Part shown: positions 9,496-18,827 of the stretch, piece after piece
Position numbering within the stretch: position 1 is the first letter of the stretch
Layout: every line of letters starts with the position of its first letter
Assembly: GCF_000421165.1 (NCBI RefSeq)
Contig: NZ_ATWI01000008.1
Location: 753,385-817,384 of the forward strand
From: Marinobacter daepoensis DSM 16072
GTDB taxonomy: Bacteria > Pseudomonadota > Gammaproteobacteria > Pseudomonadales > Oleiphilaceae
Direction: 5' to 3'
DNA length: 64,000 nt
The notes under the pieces: model-generated
What the model saw: the letters and a program-made list of their open reading frames with translations, nothing else
Databases searched by the model: none
What the model was told of the DNA's origin: nothing
Program-made: the position numbers and the translations under genes

Positions 9496-10902
9496 ATGTC
9501 TTCCAAGCGCCCCGGAAAATCCGTCTCCCGTATCAAGACAGGCAGCTTTGAGCGGAGGTTGTCTCTGACCAGAGCCGGGCTGTTCGCAGGTACCCGAATG
9601 GCGTCTCATATGGCGACGAACTGGTTCAGCAATAAGGAGACCCGTGAGCAGCGCCACCGGGCGATGCTGTCCAGTCAGGCTCGTTTTCTGGTGGACGAAC
9701 TGGGGAAGCTGAAGGGCAGTGTGGTCAAGATCGGCCAGGTGATGGCCCTCTATGGTGAACACTTTCTGCCAGAGGAAGTTACGGAGGCGCTGCATACTCT
9801 GGAAGATCAGACGACCTCGTTGGAATGGTCGGCCATTGAGCGTGTACTCAAGGCTGAACTCGGGCCGGCACGGCTGGCCGAGCTCGATGTTGATCCTGAA
9901 CCTATCGGGGCTGCCTCGCTTGGTCAGGTGCATCGGGCCGTGCGACGCCGTGATGGCCTGGAGATCGTGCTCAAGGTTCAGTACCCCGGCGTTGCCGATG
10001 CCGTTGACAGCGACCTGAATGCGGTGGCTCATCTGTTAAAGGTGGCGCGGCTGGTCAGTTTCGGGCCAGAGTTCAATGATTGGCTGGAAGAGGTCCGCGA
10101 GATGATGCACCGGGAGGTGGACTACCGGCTTGAAGCCAGGACCACTGAAAAGTTCCGGGACATGTTAAGTCACGATCCTCGTTTTGTGGTGCCGCGGGTG
10201 TTGCCGGAATACTCGACGGAACACATCATCGCCTCCACCTTCGAACATGGACACTCCGTCGGCTCAACAGCGGTGAAAGAGCTGCCTCTGGCACGGCGAA
10301 GCGCGTTGGGACAGGCTGCTCTGGAACTGTTCTTTCGGGAGCTGTTTGAATGGGGCGAAATCCAGACAGACCCTAACTTTGGCAATTATCGCATCCGGCT
10401 TGCAGGGGAGAACGGGCAGGGGCCTGAAAACGATTGCATCGTGTTGCTGGATTTCGGGGCGGTGCAGAGCTACTCAAACGCCTTTCTGGCGCCGGTGATT
10501 AAGATGATCCGGGCCTCCTATGAAGAGAACCTTGAGCAGGTGATTGAAGGGGGAGTGGAACTGAGGTTTATGAGCCGGGACTGGCCCCCCGAAGTTCTGG
10601 AAAAGTTTGGCAGAGTCTGTATGTCGGTGCTGGAGCCCCTGGCCCGGGATCGCACCCGGTGGCCGGATGACGCCGTTAACAGCAAGGGGGAATACCGCTG
10701 GAAGCAGAGCGATCTGCCTTCGCGGGTCGCGAAGCAGGCCGCCAGGTCTGCGATCAGTCGGTATTTTCGGGTACCGCCCAAGGAATTTGTGTTTCTGAAC
10801 CGGAAACTGATCGGGGTCTACACCTTCATTGCGGTTCTGCATTCTGAGTTCAATGGGGAAGCTCTGTTACAGAAATACCTGTGCCGGGACGGAGATCTCT
10901 AG
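9496..10902 (+). CDS. AarF/ABC1/UbiB-family atypical kinase
   Basis: Members of this family have a protein-kinase-like fold with ATPase activity and include UbiB, which supports ubiquinone synthesis. The 468-residue product shows the hallmarks: a KxGQ motif (KIGQ, about residue 79), the alanine-rich ATP loop AASLGQVHRA, a catalytic-loop equivalent TDPNFGNY and the metal-binding LLDFGAVQ. UbiB proper is usually longer with C-terminal membrane helices, which are not obvious here. It also stands alone, not beside ubiE or ubiJ, so it is probably a paralogue. The substrate is unknown. The last 4 bases overlap the convergent yqaA-like gene. Confidence 0.85.
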   Translation: MSSKRPGKSVSRIKTGSFERRLSLTRAGLFAGTRMASHMATNWFSNKETREQRHRAMLSSQARFLVDELGKLKGSVVKIGQVMALYGEHFLPEEVTEALHTLEDQTTSLEWSAIERVLKAELGPARLAELDVDPEPIGAASLGQVHRAVRRRDGLEIVLKVQYPGVADAVDSDLNAVAHLLKVARLVSFGPEFNDWLEEVREMMHREVDYRLEARTTEKFRDMLSHDPRFVVPRVLPEYSTEHIIASTFEHGHSVGSTAVKELPLARRSALGQAALELFFRELFEWGEIQTDPNFGNYRIRLAGENGQGPENDCIVLLDFGAVQSYSNAFLAPVIKMIRASYEENLEQVIEGGVELRFMSRDWPPEVLEKFGRVCMSVLEPLARDRTRWPDDAVNSKGEYRWKQSDLPSRVAKQAARSAISRYFRVPPKEFVFLNRKLIGVYTFIAVLHSEFNGEALLQKYLCRDGDL

Positions 10903-11336
10903 CCGGATGCGGTCAGCACCACCCAGATAACAAAGGCATAGCGCAGGCCTTTGCCGATCCCGACGAGTACCACGAAATTCAGCCAGGGTACCCGCATAAT
11001 GCCCCCCACAAGGGTCAGCGCATCGCCACCGATGGGCAGCCATCCCAGTAACAAAGACCACTGGCCATAGCGGTTGAAGCGATTGCGAGCCTTGTGTAAC
11101 TGCAGTTCGCTGACAGGAAACCAGCGTTTATGCTTAAAGCGATCTACTTGCCGGCCGATAAGCCCATTAACCACTGACCCGAGCGTGTTCCCCAGAGTTG
11201 CCCAGAACCAGAGCCAGAACAGGGGATGACCCTGGCTGACCAGGGTGCCGAGAAGAATCTCTGAGTAGGCCGGTAGCAGCGTTGCTGCGGCAAACGATGT
11301 CAGAAACAGGGTCAGGTAGGCCAAGCATGCCTCCAT
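10899..11336 (-). CDS. YqaA/DedA-family membrane protein
   Basis: This 145-residue integral membrane protein belongs to the VTT/SNARE-associated group related to DedA, whose members are thought to move or flip lipids. Several hydrophobic segments are visible. The family core runs through FLTSFAAATLLPAYSEI, FWATLGNTLGSVVNGLIG and LLGWLPIGGDALTLVGG, the last resembling the re-entrant proline loop of DedA proteins. It converges with the AarF-type kinase gene and overlaps its last 4 bases. Function in the cell is not known. Confidence 0.85.
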   Translation of the reverse strand: MEACLAYLTLFLTSFAAATLLPAYSEILLGTLVSQGHPLFWLWFWATLGNTLGSVVNGLIGRQVDRFKHKRWFPVSELQLHKARNRFNRYGQWSLLLGWLPIGGDALTLVGGIMRVPWLNFVVLVGIGKGLRYAFVIWVVLTASG

Positions 11337-11376
11337 GCTCTAGGATGTTGGTTAAGCCTCACAGAAAAAGGTTTCG

Positions 11377-13509
11377 ATGTACATGAAGCAGCTGTCACTC
11401 CGCATCAAGCTCTATACTCTGGTTATTGCTCTGCTGCTCACCATGGGCGTCAGTATCGTGATCACCGCTCAGTTGTCTCTGGGCGCCATGGAGCAACGGT
11501 TGGCCCGGGAAGCCCGTAGTACGGTTCAGGCGATTGTGATGGATCAGCTCAGCGCCACTGCCGGCCAATACGGCGAATTGGTGACGGGCATGTTCGATGC
11601 GGCTTACCAGACGCCCGAAGTCGTCCGGAGCATGATCTCCCACAATATCCAGGCCGGCAACTCAGGCCGGATCAGCCGGCGCGATCTGCAGGAAAATATT
11701 GGCGCCATTTTGCAGGAGCAGCCCCGCCTCAGTTCGATTTACGCCCAGTTTGAGCCGGATGCATACGATGGTCAGGATATCTATTTTACCGGTGGGGTAG
11801 AAGAGCACAGCAGTGATGAGGGAAGCCTGGAAATCTACTATTTCCGGGACCCGTCCGGCAATGTGGTGTTCAGCCGCACCGAAGACCCTGCGACCAAGTA
11901 CCTGAATACCCGGAATGAGTTTGGTGTTCGTGAAGCCGAATGGTATCTGTGCTCCCGTGATTCACTGAAGCCTTGTCTGATGGAACCCTACAATTACGAA
12001 ATAGAGGAGGGCTACTCAGAATTGATGACCAGCCTCGTGGTGCCACTGATGGATGAGGGGGCCTTTGCCGGAGTGGTTGGGGTGGACATTAACCTGTCTA
12101 CCCTGCAAAAAACGATCGCCGGCGTCAGCCGGGCGTTGTTTGACGGGCAGTCCAGAGTAACGCTGCTGAGTGAAAAGGGGCTGATTGCAGCTTCCAGTCA
12201 TTATCAGAAAAAACTGGGGCGCCCTCTCCATGAGGCAGTACCGGATCTGGCGGAGGAATTCACGGCATTGCACCGCTCTGGGGGGAGTTTTGACAACGGG
12301 GAAACGCTGGCCGTGTCCTACCCGGTGAATATCGAGTTGCCTGGCACCCAATGGGCGTTGCTGATCGAGCTTCCTCGTTCGACGGCGTTGGCTGGGGTTG
12401 ATGACATTACCAGCTTGTTGTCGGAAGAAGTGGCGAGTACCGCTACCCGCCAGACCGTGGTTGGTATTCTGGTGGTGGCTCTGGCCATTGCAATCCTGGT
12501 GTTGCTGGTGCGTTCCGTGACCCGCCCCCTCGATGAAATTCGTGAGCGCATGCGTAATCTGGCCAGTGCTGAGGGTGACCTGACCCGTGAATTGACCATT
12601 GATACCCATGCAGAACTGATTGACCTGGCCGGTGGCTTCAATGCTTTTCTGGCTCGTCTCAGAGAGATGATCAACGATCTCAAAGAGGTGAATGGTCAGG
12701 TCCGGGCGCAGGCGACGGATGTGGGCACAATTGCCCGTGACACAGATGATCAGACGGCCCGTCAACATCAGGACATCGACAGCGTGGTGACGGCCATGAA
12801 CGAGATGTCTGCTGCGGCGGGTGAAGTGGCGGGGTTTGCGGGTGAGGCGGCGGATAACGCCCGGGCCGCCCGCGATGGTATCCGCTTTACGCAGGATACG
12901 CTGGGAACCGCGCTCAAAGGGGTGGACGCACTGGCCGGGGATATGGATCAGGCCAGCTCTGCGATTGGTCATGTGGCCCAGCGGAGTGAGGAAATTAACC
13001 GCATTCTGGATGTGATTCGCGGGATTGCTGAGCAAACAAATCTGTTGGCTCTGAACGCAGCGATTGAGGCGGCCCGGGCCGGAGAGCAAGGCCGGGGGTT
13101 TGCGGTTGTGGCCGATGAAGTGCGCACGCTCGCGTCCCGCACCCGGGAATCGACGGATGAAATCAGTGGCATGATTGAACGTTTGAAAGGCGATGTCGAT
13201 GGTGCCGTGACGGTCATCGGCACCGGGGTTGACCGGGCAACCAGCGCTGTGGAAGGCACCCGGGAAGCGAATCACTCTCTGGCAACCGTGGTTGACCGGA
13301 TTGCCACTATTGTTGAGCATGTCACACAGGTGGCCACGGCCGCTGAAGAGCAGAGTTCGGTGAGCGAGGAGATAAACCGAAACCTGACCCAGATTGGAGA
13401 CGCCGCCAACGATTTGCGGGAACTTGCCCAGCGGGTGCGCCAGAGTGGTGGTGCACTGGATGAGCAGGTCCAGGTACTGGAGCGTGAACTGGGTCGCCTG
13501 AAAACCTGA
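11377..13509 (+). CDS. Methyl-accepting chemotaxis protein with a large periplasmic sensor
   Basis: This 710-residue chemoreceptor probably passes a periplasmic ligand signal to CheA/CheW. An N-terminal membrane helix (about 10-30) is followed by a periplasmic region of about 320 residues, most like a double Cache (PDC) module (for example [10 protein letters not shown] and [15 protein letters not shown]). A second membrane helix (about 362-385), a HAMP domain and a long signalling coiled coil follow. The hairpin tip reads [20 protein letters not shown]. No C-terminal CheR-tethering pentapeptide is seen. No che genes are nearby, so the ligand cannot be guessed from context. An in-frame ATG two codons downstream is an alternative start. 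Confidence 0.92.
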   Translation: MYMKQLSLRIKLYTLVIALLLTMGVSIVITAQLSLGAMEQRLAREARSTVQAIVMDQLSATAGQYGELVTGMFDAAYQTPEVVRSMISHNIQAGNSGRISRRDLQENIGAILQEQPRLSSIYAQFEPDAYDGQDIYFTGGVEEHSSDEGSLEIYYFRDPSGNVVFSRTEDPATKYLNTRNEFGVREAEWYLCSRDSLKPCLMEPYNYEIEEGYSELMTSLVVPLMDEGAFAGVVGVDINLSTLQKTIAGVSRALFDGQSRVTLLSEKGLIAASSHYQKKLGRPLHEAVPDLAEEFTALHRSGGSFDNGETLAVSYPVNIELPGTQWALLIELPRSTALAGVDDITSLLSEEVASTATRQTVVGILVVALAIAILVLLVRSVTRPLDEIRERMRNLASAEGDLTRELTIDTHAELIDLAGGFNAFLARLREMINDLKEVNGQVRAQATDVGTIARDTDDQTARQHQDIDSVVTAMNEMSAAAGEVAGFAGEAADNARAARDGIRFTQDTLGTALKGVDALAGDMDQASSAIGHVAQRSEEINRILDVIRGIAEQTNLLALNAAIEAARAGEQGRGFAVVADEVRTLASRTRESTDEISGMIERLKGDVDGAVTVIGTGVDRATSAVEGTREANHSLATVVDRIATIVEHVTQVATAAEEQSSVSEEINRNLTQIGDAANDLRELAQRVRQSGGALDEQVQVLERELGRLKT

Positions 13510-13661
13510 GGGTGAGCCGGGTCAGGAGAGGGTTAGTATCATCGGCTACTATGACGATCATCGTGAGGATCAATTTTTCAATCGGTGGCTGACGTGTCAT
13601 CATTTGTGGCATCGTTCATCCGGCGAGTACGCATGCTCGTCACGTTACCCTGGAGGATTGT

Positions 13662-13916
13662 ATGGAGCAGGTCACCATTTATGGCCGTTCAAGCTGTGGT
13701 TTTTGTGTTCGGGCGAGAGATCTGTGTGAATCCAGGAACATTCCGTACGTCTGGATTGATATGGTCGAGAAAGGAATGAGCAAGCAGGACATTGCCGACC
13801 GCATTGGCCACCCCGTCTACACCGTGCCTCAGATTCTGGTGGGCACTGAATATGTGGGTGGGTGCGATGACTTTTTTGCCTACGTCCGTAGGCAGGAAGC
13901 AGAAACGGCCAGTTGA
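13662..13916 (+). CDS. grxC: Glutaredoxin 3
   Basis: This small cytosolic thiol-disulfide oxidoreductase uses glutathione to reduce protein and small-molecule disulfides. The 84-residue product has the usual length and an N-terminal active site CGFC (about residues 12-15) in place of the common CPYC. The cis-proline segment YTVPQIL and the glutathione-binding GGCDD follow. GGAGG lies 6 bp before ATG 13662. The gene stands alone and is followed by a bidirectional terminator at 13938-13975. Confidence 0.93.
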   Translation: MEQVTIYGRSSCGFCVRARDLCESRNIPYVWIDMVEKGMSKQDIADRIGHPVYTVPQILVGTEYVGGCDDFFAYVRRQEAETAS

Positions 13917-13937
13917 CCCGCAGATTCTGCCCCCAAC

Positions 13938-13975
13938 AAAAAAGCCCGGTCCATTCATTGGAGCCGGGCTTTTTT
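13938..13975. terminator. Bidirectional rho-independent terminator
   Basis: A hairpin with arms AAAAAAGCCCGG and CCGGGCTTTTTT (13938-13949 and 13964-13975) has a T-tract in both directions. It serves grxC on the plus strand and the phosphofructokinase gene on the minus strand. Confidence 0.92.
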
Positions 13976-13989
13976 ACAGGACGAGAAGA

Positions 13990-15252
13990 TCAGAGTTCGA
14001 ATTCGGTCCGTAGCTTCTTCTCCGCCAGTTGATTCTTCAGTTTGGCCACTCTGGGCAAGCCATCGTCAAACGGAGGGAAGTTTTCACCGGCAATCAGAGG
14101 CTGCAGATAATCACGGCAGTCTTGTGTGATGCCAAAGCCGTTGTCGGTAATGTAGTGAATGGGCATTTTCTTTTCCTGATTGGCCACTTCGCTCAGGTTT
14201 GCCTCGCCAATGGACCAGCGATAGGGTTTAGCCTGATCGCGAACGATGGTGGGCATCAGAGCCTGCTTGCCCGCCAGTGCCATTTCCACAGCGGCCTTAC
14301 CGACAGCGTAGGCCTGCTCCACATCGGTTGCGGAGGCGATGTGCCTGGCTGCGCGCTGCAGATAGTCTGCCACGGCCCAGTGGTACTTGTGGCCAAGCGC
14401 CTGTTTCACCATGTTGGCCAGCGCCGGGGCAACGCCGCCTAGCTGAGTATGGCCGAACGCATCCTTGGCTCCGGCATCAGCGACAAAGCGGCCATCTTCA
14501 TACTGCGCTCCTTCGGAGGCCACCACGACACAGTAGCCATAGTCCTTAACGCACTGGTCCACCCGCTCCAGGAATTTATCCCGGTTGAACGGAATTTCCG
14601 GGAACAGAATGATGTGAGGGGGCTCGCCTTCGGCCTGGCCAGCCAGTCCCCCGGCGGCAGCAATCCATCCGGCGTGACGGCCCATGACTTCCAGAATGAA
14701 GACCTTGGTGGAGGTTTCACACATGGACTTGATGTCCAGGCTTGCCTCCAGCGTGGAGGTGGCAATGTATTTGGCCACAGAGCCGAACCCCGGGCAGCAG
14801 TCGGTGAAAGGCAGATCGTTGTCGACGGTCTTGGGCACACCGATACAGGTGATGGGGTAGCCCATGCGATCCGCCAGTTGTGAGACTTTGTAGGCTGTGT
14901 CCTGGGAGTCTCCGCCGCCGTTATAGAAGAAATACCCGATATCGTGAGCCCGGAAGACTTCGATCAGGCGTTCATATTCGCGTTGGTTTTCGGAAAAGTT
15001 TTTGAGCTTGTAGCGGCACGATCCAAAAGCCCCGCCAGGTGTGTGGATCAGGGCCTGGATGGCATCGTCAGATTCCAGGCTGGTGTCGATCAGCTCCTCT
15101 TTCAGGGCACCAATGATACCGTTGCGGCCGGCGTACACTTTTCCGATCTGATCCGGGTATTTGCGTGCGGTTTGGATAACACCGCATGCACTGGCATTGA
15201 TAACGGCGGTGACCCCGCCAGACTGGGCATAAAACGCGTTCTTGATCGCCAT
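13990..15252 (-). CDS. pfp: Pyrophosphate-dependent 6-phosphofructokinase
   Basis: This enzyme phosphorylates fructose 6-phosphate reversibly using pyrophosphate, so it can act in glycolysis or gluconeogenesis. The 420-residue product is longer than ATP-PFK (about 320). The phosphoryl-donor loop reads G112-G-G-D-S116, and the catalytic segment is P140-KTVDND146. ATP-dependent PfkA enzymes usually read PGTIDND there; the lysine after the proline is typical of PPi-using forms. The N-terminal segment YAQSGGVTAVINAS is also characteristic. It is transcribed alone, towards grxC. Donor specificity is inferred from motifs. Confidence 0.9.
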   Translation of the reverse strand: MAIKNAFYAQSGGVTAVINASACGVIQTARKYPDQIGKVYAGRNGIIGALKEELIDTSLESDDAIQALIHTPGGAFGSCRYKLKNFSENQREYERLIEVFRAHDIGYFFYNGGGDSQDTAYKVSQLADRMGYPITCIGVPKTVDNDLPFTDCCPGFGSVAKYIATSTLEASLDIKSMCETSTKVFILEVMGRHAGWIAAAGGLAGQAEGEPPHIILFPEIPFNRDKFLERVDQCVKDYGYCVVVASEGAQYEDGRFVADAGAKDAFGHTQLGGVAPALANMVKQALGHKYHWAVADYLQRAARHIASATDVEQAYAVGKAAVEMALAGKQALMPTIVRDQAKPYRWSIGEANLSEVANQEKKMPIHYITDNGFGITQDCRDYLQPLIAGENFPPFDDGLPRVAKLKNQLAEKKLRTEFEL

Positions 15253-15396
15253 CTCGGGCTGAAGCCTCCTGCTGGTTCAATGATGGCGCAAATGATACGC
15301 CAAACACACGGGTTTTTCATGAGCACATACCTGCTCTTGACCCGGTGGAGAGTATGGTAGAGGCTTGGCAGGTTTCAAACCGGAGGCCTTACTTTA

Positions 15397-16791
15397 ATGC
15401 ACGTACATATTCTGGGAATCTGCGGCACCTTCATGGGGAGCCTGGCGGTGATCGCCCGGGAGCTGGGACACACGGTGACTGGCTCTGATCAGGGGGTGTA
15501 TCCACCCATGAGCACTCAACTGGAGGCCCAGGGTATTGCCTTGATGGAAGGCTACCGGCCCGAAAACCTTGATCCCAGGCCGGATCTGGTGCTGATTGGC
15601 AATGCCATGTCCCGTGGCAACCCGGAAGTGGAAGCGGTCCTCAATCGTCGGATTGACTATATGTCGGGGCCGGAATGGCTGGCGCGGGAAGTTCTTCGCG
15701 ATCGTTGGGTCATGGCCGTTGCAGGCACCCATGGCAAAACCACCACGACGGCCATGCTGTTATGGATTCTCGACCAGGCCGGTTTTGATGCGGGCTACCT
15801 GGTGGGAGGGGTACCCCAGGATTTTCCGGTTTCCGCGCGACTGGGTAGCAGCGACTTCTTTGTCATTGAAGCGGATGAGTATGACAGTGCCTTCTTCGAC
15901 AAACGCTCCAAGTTTATCCATTACCGGCCCAACACGCTGATTCTCAATAATCTGGAATTTGACCACGCCGATATTTTTGAAAACGTTGAGGCGATTGAGC
16001 GCCAGTTCCATCACCTGGTGCGAACGGTCCCATCTCAGGGGCTGATCGTTCGCCCGGCGCTGGACCCGCATCTGGATAAGGCGCTGGACATGGGGTGCTG
16101 GAGCCCGGTACAGGACACCGCCATCGGCAGTGAAATCAGCCGCACTGCAGACTGGCGGGCCGAGTTGCTGGCGGAGGACGGAAGCCGCTTTATGGTGATC
16201 CATCATGAGCAGCCGGTGGCGACTCTCAAGTGGGGGCTGACTGGTCTGCACAATGTGCGGAACGCCTTGTCTGCAATCGCTGCAGCCCGCCATGTGGGCG
16301 TAACGCCCGATCATGCGGTTGCAGCGCTGTGTCGCTTCTCTGGCGTCAAGCGGCGAATGGAGTTGGTGGGCGAGATTGGTGGCGTGCGCGTGTACGATGA
16401 TTTTGCGCACCATCCCACCGCGATTGCCTCCACATTGGAGGGGTTAAGGCACCAGGTTGGGGAAGAGCCGATTCTGGCGATTATCGAGCCGCGTTCCAAC
16501 ACCATGAAGCAGGGGGTGCATAAGCAAACCCTGATACCGAGTGCCCGTCTGGCCGATCGTGTTCTCTGGGGTAATCTCAGTGATATGAACTGGCTTCCTG
16601 AATTGGTGGACGGCTGGCGTGCCGACCATGGCGAGCTGGATCACCACGGGGTGGCGTCCTCGGTAGACGATCTGATTCGGGAGGCTCTGGAGGAACTGCC
16701 AGACACCTGCCATATTGTCATCATGAGCAACGGGGGCTTTGGTGGTATTCACCAAAAGCTGGTGGCCGAGCTGGAGAAGCGTCGTGGCTGA
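15397..16791 (+). CDS. mpl: UDP-N-acetylmuramate:L-Ala-gamma-D-Glu-meso-DAP ligase
   Basis: Mpl reattaches the recycled murein tripeptide to UDP-N-acetylmuramic acid, saving peptidoglycan breakdown products. The 464-residue product (E. coli about 457) is a Mur-ligase-fold protein: N-terminal UDP-binding region (HILGICGTFMGSLAVIA), ATP-binding loop GTHGKTTTTAMLLW (about residue 109), and the segment YDDFAHHPTAI in the C-terminal part. The product begins MHVHILGICGTFMGS, as Mpl proteins do. Its last 8 bases overlap the likely ubiX start, so the two are probably translated together. Confidence 0.96.
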   Translation: MHVHILGICGTFMGSLAVIARELGHTVTGSDQGVYPPMSTQLEAQGIALMEGYRPENLDPRPDLVLIGNAMSRGNPEVEAVLNRRIDYMSGPEWLAREVLRDRWVMAVAGTHGKTTTTAMLLWILDQAGFDAGYLVGGVPQDFPVSARLGSSDFFVIEADEYDSAFFDKRSKFIHYRPNTLILNNLEFDHADIFENVEAIERQFHHLVRTVPSQGLIVRPALDPHLDKALDMGCWSPVQDTAIGSEISRTADWRAELLAEDGSRFMVIHHEQPVATLKWGLTGLHNVRNALSAIAAARHVGVTPDHAVAALCRFSGVKRRMELVGEIGGVRVYDDFAHHPTAIASTLEGLRHQVGEEPILAIIEPRSNTMKQGVHKQTLIPSARLADRVLWGNLSDMNWLPELVDGWRADHGELDHHGVASSVDDLIREALEELPDTCHIVIMSNGGFGGIHQKLVAELEKRRG

Positions 16792-17404
16792 GACTGTGCC
16801 GGTAATCAATCTGGCCTTTACCGGAGCATCGGGAGCGCCCTATGGTTTGAGGCTTCTGCAATGCCTGGTGGCGCAGGGGTGTCGGGTCAATGTGATGGTC
16901 AGCAAGGCTGCTCAGGTGGTGATTGCCACAGAGACAGAGTTCCGGCTTCCCGGTTCCACCTCCGCCATGGCAGAGGCATTTTCGGATTATGCCGGAGCAA
17001 ACCCTGGCCAGGTCCAGGTGTTTGGCCGGGAAGCGTGGTTTTCCCCTCCGGCGTCCGGGTCTGGTGAGAAGGCTCCGCTGGTTATCTGCCCATGCAGCAC
17101 CGGTACGTTATCGGCACTGGCCACCGGCGCCAGCAACAACCTGATTGAGCGGGCGGGAGATGTGGCGTTGAAAGAGCGAAGAAAGCTTATCCTCGTGCTG
17201 CGTGAGACCCCGTACTCTGAAGTACACCTCGACAACATGCTGCGGCTTACCCGAATGGGGGCCGTGATCATGCCAGCCAGCCCCGGCTTTTATCACCAGC
17301 CTCAGTCTGTGAATGATGTGGTGGATTTCATGGTCGCTCGGATACTGGATCACTTGGATTTGCCGCAAACACTGGTACCCCGATGGGGGGAAGGGGTGGG
17401 CTGA
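16784..17404 (+). CDS. ubiX: Flavin prenyltransferase UbiX
   Basis: UbiX attaches a dimethylallyl group to FMN to make the prenyl-FMN cofactor of the decarboxylase UbiD in ubiquinone synthesis. The 206-residue product opens with the flavin-binding NLAFTGASGAPYGLRLL. It also has the conserved CPCSTGTLSALATG and the phosphate-binding segment LRETPYSEVHLDNM. A GTG start at 16784 was chosen: it lies inside the last codons of mpl, and longer in-frame starts would add an unrelated N-terminus. ubiD is not in the window. Confidence 0.93.
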   Translation: MAETVPVINLAFTGASGAPYGLRLLQCLVAQGCRVNVMVSKAAQVVIATETEFRLPGSTSAMAEAFSDYAGANPGQVQVFGREAWFSPPASGSGEKAPLVICPCSTGTLSALATGASNNLIERAGDVALKERRKLILVLRETPYSEVHLDNMLRLTRMGAVIMPASPGFYHQPQSVNDVVDFMVARILDHLDLPQTLVPRWGEGVG

Positions 17405-17542
17405 ATGGCCTGGCCTGCTTTTCCCCGTTTCGCGTTGGTTTTGGTCAAACCGATTGATGGTTTTCACCATTGAGCAAAGGGCCTCCCCGCCACAGACTTG
17501 CTGAACACAACGACAAATCAACTCGTTCACCGAGGTTCAGCA

Positions 17543-18682
17543 ATGATTCCACGTACTCTGTTTGATGCCGATCTTGAAGGCTTCCGGGATTCCGTTCGTA
17601 AGTTTCTCGAGCAGGAGGCTGCGCCATACCACGAACAGTGGGAAAAAGATGGCCAGGTAAGCCGCGAGCTATGGCGCAAGGCCGGTGAGTTGGGCTTTCT
17701 CTGCCCCACGATGCCGGAGGAGTATGGCGGGGTCGGTGCAGATTTCCGCTACTCAGCGGTGATCATGGAGGAAATCTCCAAAGCCGGGCTGTCGGGCATT
17801 GGCTGGGGTCTGCATTCCGACATTGTGGCGCCCTACATCCTGAATTACGGCTCGGAAGAGCAGAAACGGCACTATTTGCCAAAGCTGGCCTCAGGCGAAA
17901 TGATCGGCGCGATTGCCATGACAGAGCCCGGGGCAGGGTCCGACTTGCAGGGTGTGAAAACCACGGCCGTCCGCGAGGGTGATCATTACCTTCTGAATGG
18001 CTCCAAGACCTTTATCACCAACGGACAGTTGGCGGATCTGGTGGTCGTGGTCGCCAAGACAGACCCGAAAGAAGGCGCCAAGGGGACCAGTCTGCTGCTG
18101 GTCGAGACCACCTGGGATGGGTTTGAAAAAGGCCAGAATCTCAACAAGGTTGGCATGAAGGCCCAGGACACATCCGAGTTGTTCTTCCAGGATGTGAAGA
18201 TACCCGTGGGCAACCTGCTGGGCAGCATGGAAGGCCAGGGATTCTTCCAGTTGATGCAGGAGTTGCCAGCGGAACGCCTGCAGGTGGCCCTGACCGCGGT
18301 TGCGGCTGCAGAGGCCGCCTGGCAGTGGACGCTGGACTATGTCAAAGAGCGCAAGGCCTTCGGCAAACCGGTCATTGCGTTCCAGAACACGCGCTTCAAG
18401 CTGGCGGAGTTGAAGGCAGAGATTACCGCGGCCAGGGTGTTCACGGACCGGTGCCTTGAGCTCCACCTCGACAAAAAACTGGATATTCCGACGGCCGCCA
18501 TGCTCAAGCAACATACCACTGATCTGCAGTGCAAAGTCATGGATGAGTGTGTGCAGTTGCACGGAGGTTATGGCTATATGTGGGAATACCCCATTGCCCG
18601 GGCGTGGGCGGATTCCCGGGTACAGCGCATCTACGCAGGCACCAACGAAATCATGAAAGAGATTGTGGCCCGCTCGTTCTGA
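17543..18682 (+). CDS. Acyl-CoA dehydrogenase, long-chain type
   Basis: This FAD enzyme should introduce the 2,3-double bond in an acyl-CoA at the start of beta-oxidation. The 379-residue product has the N-terminal, middle (MTEPGAGSDLQG) and C-terminal domains of the family. The C-terminal part reads YGYMWEYPIARA and YAGTNEIMKE, close to mitochondrial long-chain ACAD. The position of the medium-chain catalytic glutamate is alanine here (YAGTNE). By comparison with long-chain enzymes the base should be E257 in AAAEAAW. GAGG lies 6 bp before ATG 17543. No thiolase or electron-transfer flavoprotein genes are adjacent. Confidence 0.9.
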   Translation: MIPRTLFDADLEGFRDSVRKFLEQEAAPYHEQWEKDGQVSRELWRKAGELGFLCPTMPEEYGGVGADFRYSAVIMEEISKAGLSGIGWGLHSDIVAPYILNYGSEEQKRHYLPKLASGEMIGAIAMTEPGAGSDLQGVKTTAVREGDHYLLNGSKTFITNGQLADLVVVVAKTDPKEGAKGTSLLLVETTWDGFEKGQNLNKVGMKAQDTSELFFQDVKIPVGNLLGSMEGQGFFQLMQELPAERLQVALTAVAAAEAAWQWTLDYVKERKAFGKPVIAFQNTRFKLAELKAEITAARVFTDRCLELHLDKKLDIPTAAMLKQHTTDLQCKVMDECVQLHGGYGYMWEYPIARAWADSRVQRIYAGTNEIMKEIVARSF

Positions 18683-18701
18683 CCTTTTGCCTCAGGACCC
18701 G

Positions 18702-18722
18702 GCCCCCGGTTATTCCGGGGGC
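18702..18722 (+). terminator. Possible terminator after the acyl-CoA dehydrogenase gene
   Basis: An 8-bp GC-only stem (GCCCCCGG and CCGGGGGC) with a TTATT loop lies 20 bp after the stop codon. It is followed by TGTCCGTT, not a real T-tract, so it may be a weak or Rho-assisted terminator. Confidence 0.5.
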
Positions 18723-18827
18723 TGTCCGTTACCAAACTTTACAATTTGCCAAGCCCGTCAAGGTCTCCTGGCGGCACATCTCCTAAAGTAGCGGCACAAC
18801 CTCTAACAAGGATAAATGGTTGCCGCG

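Noticed and set aside
12016..13320. Open frame of about 434 codons opposite the first chemoreceptor gene
   Set aside because: The product is rich in H, R, Q and G with no domain, as expected for the mirror of a heptad-repeat coding sequence.
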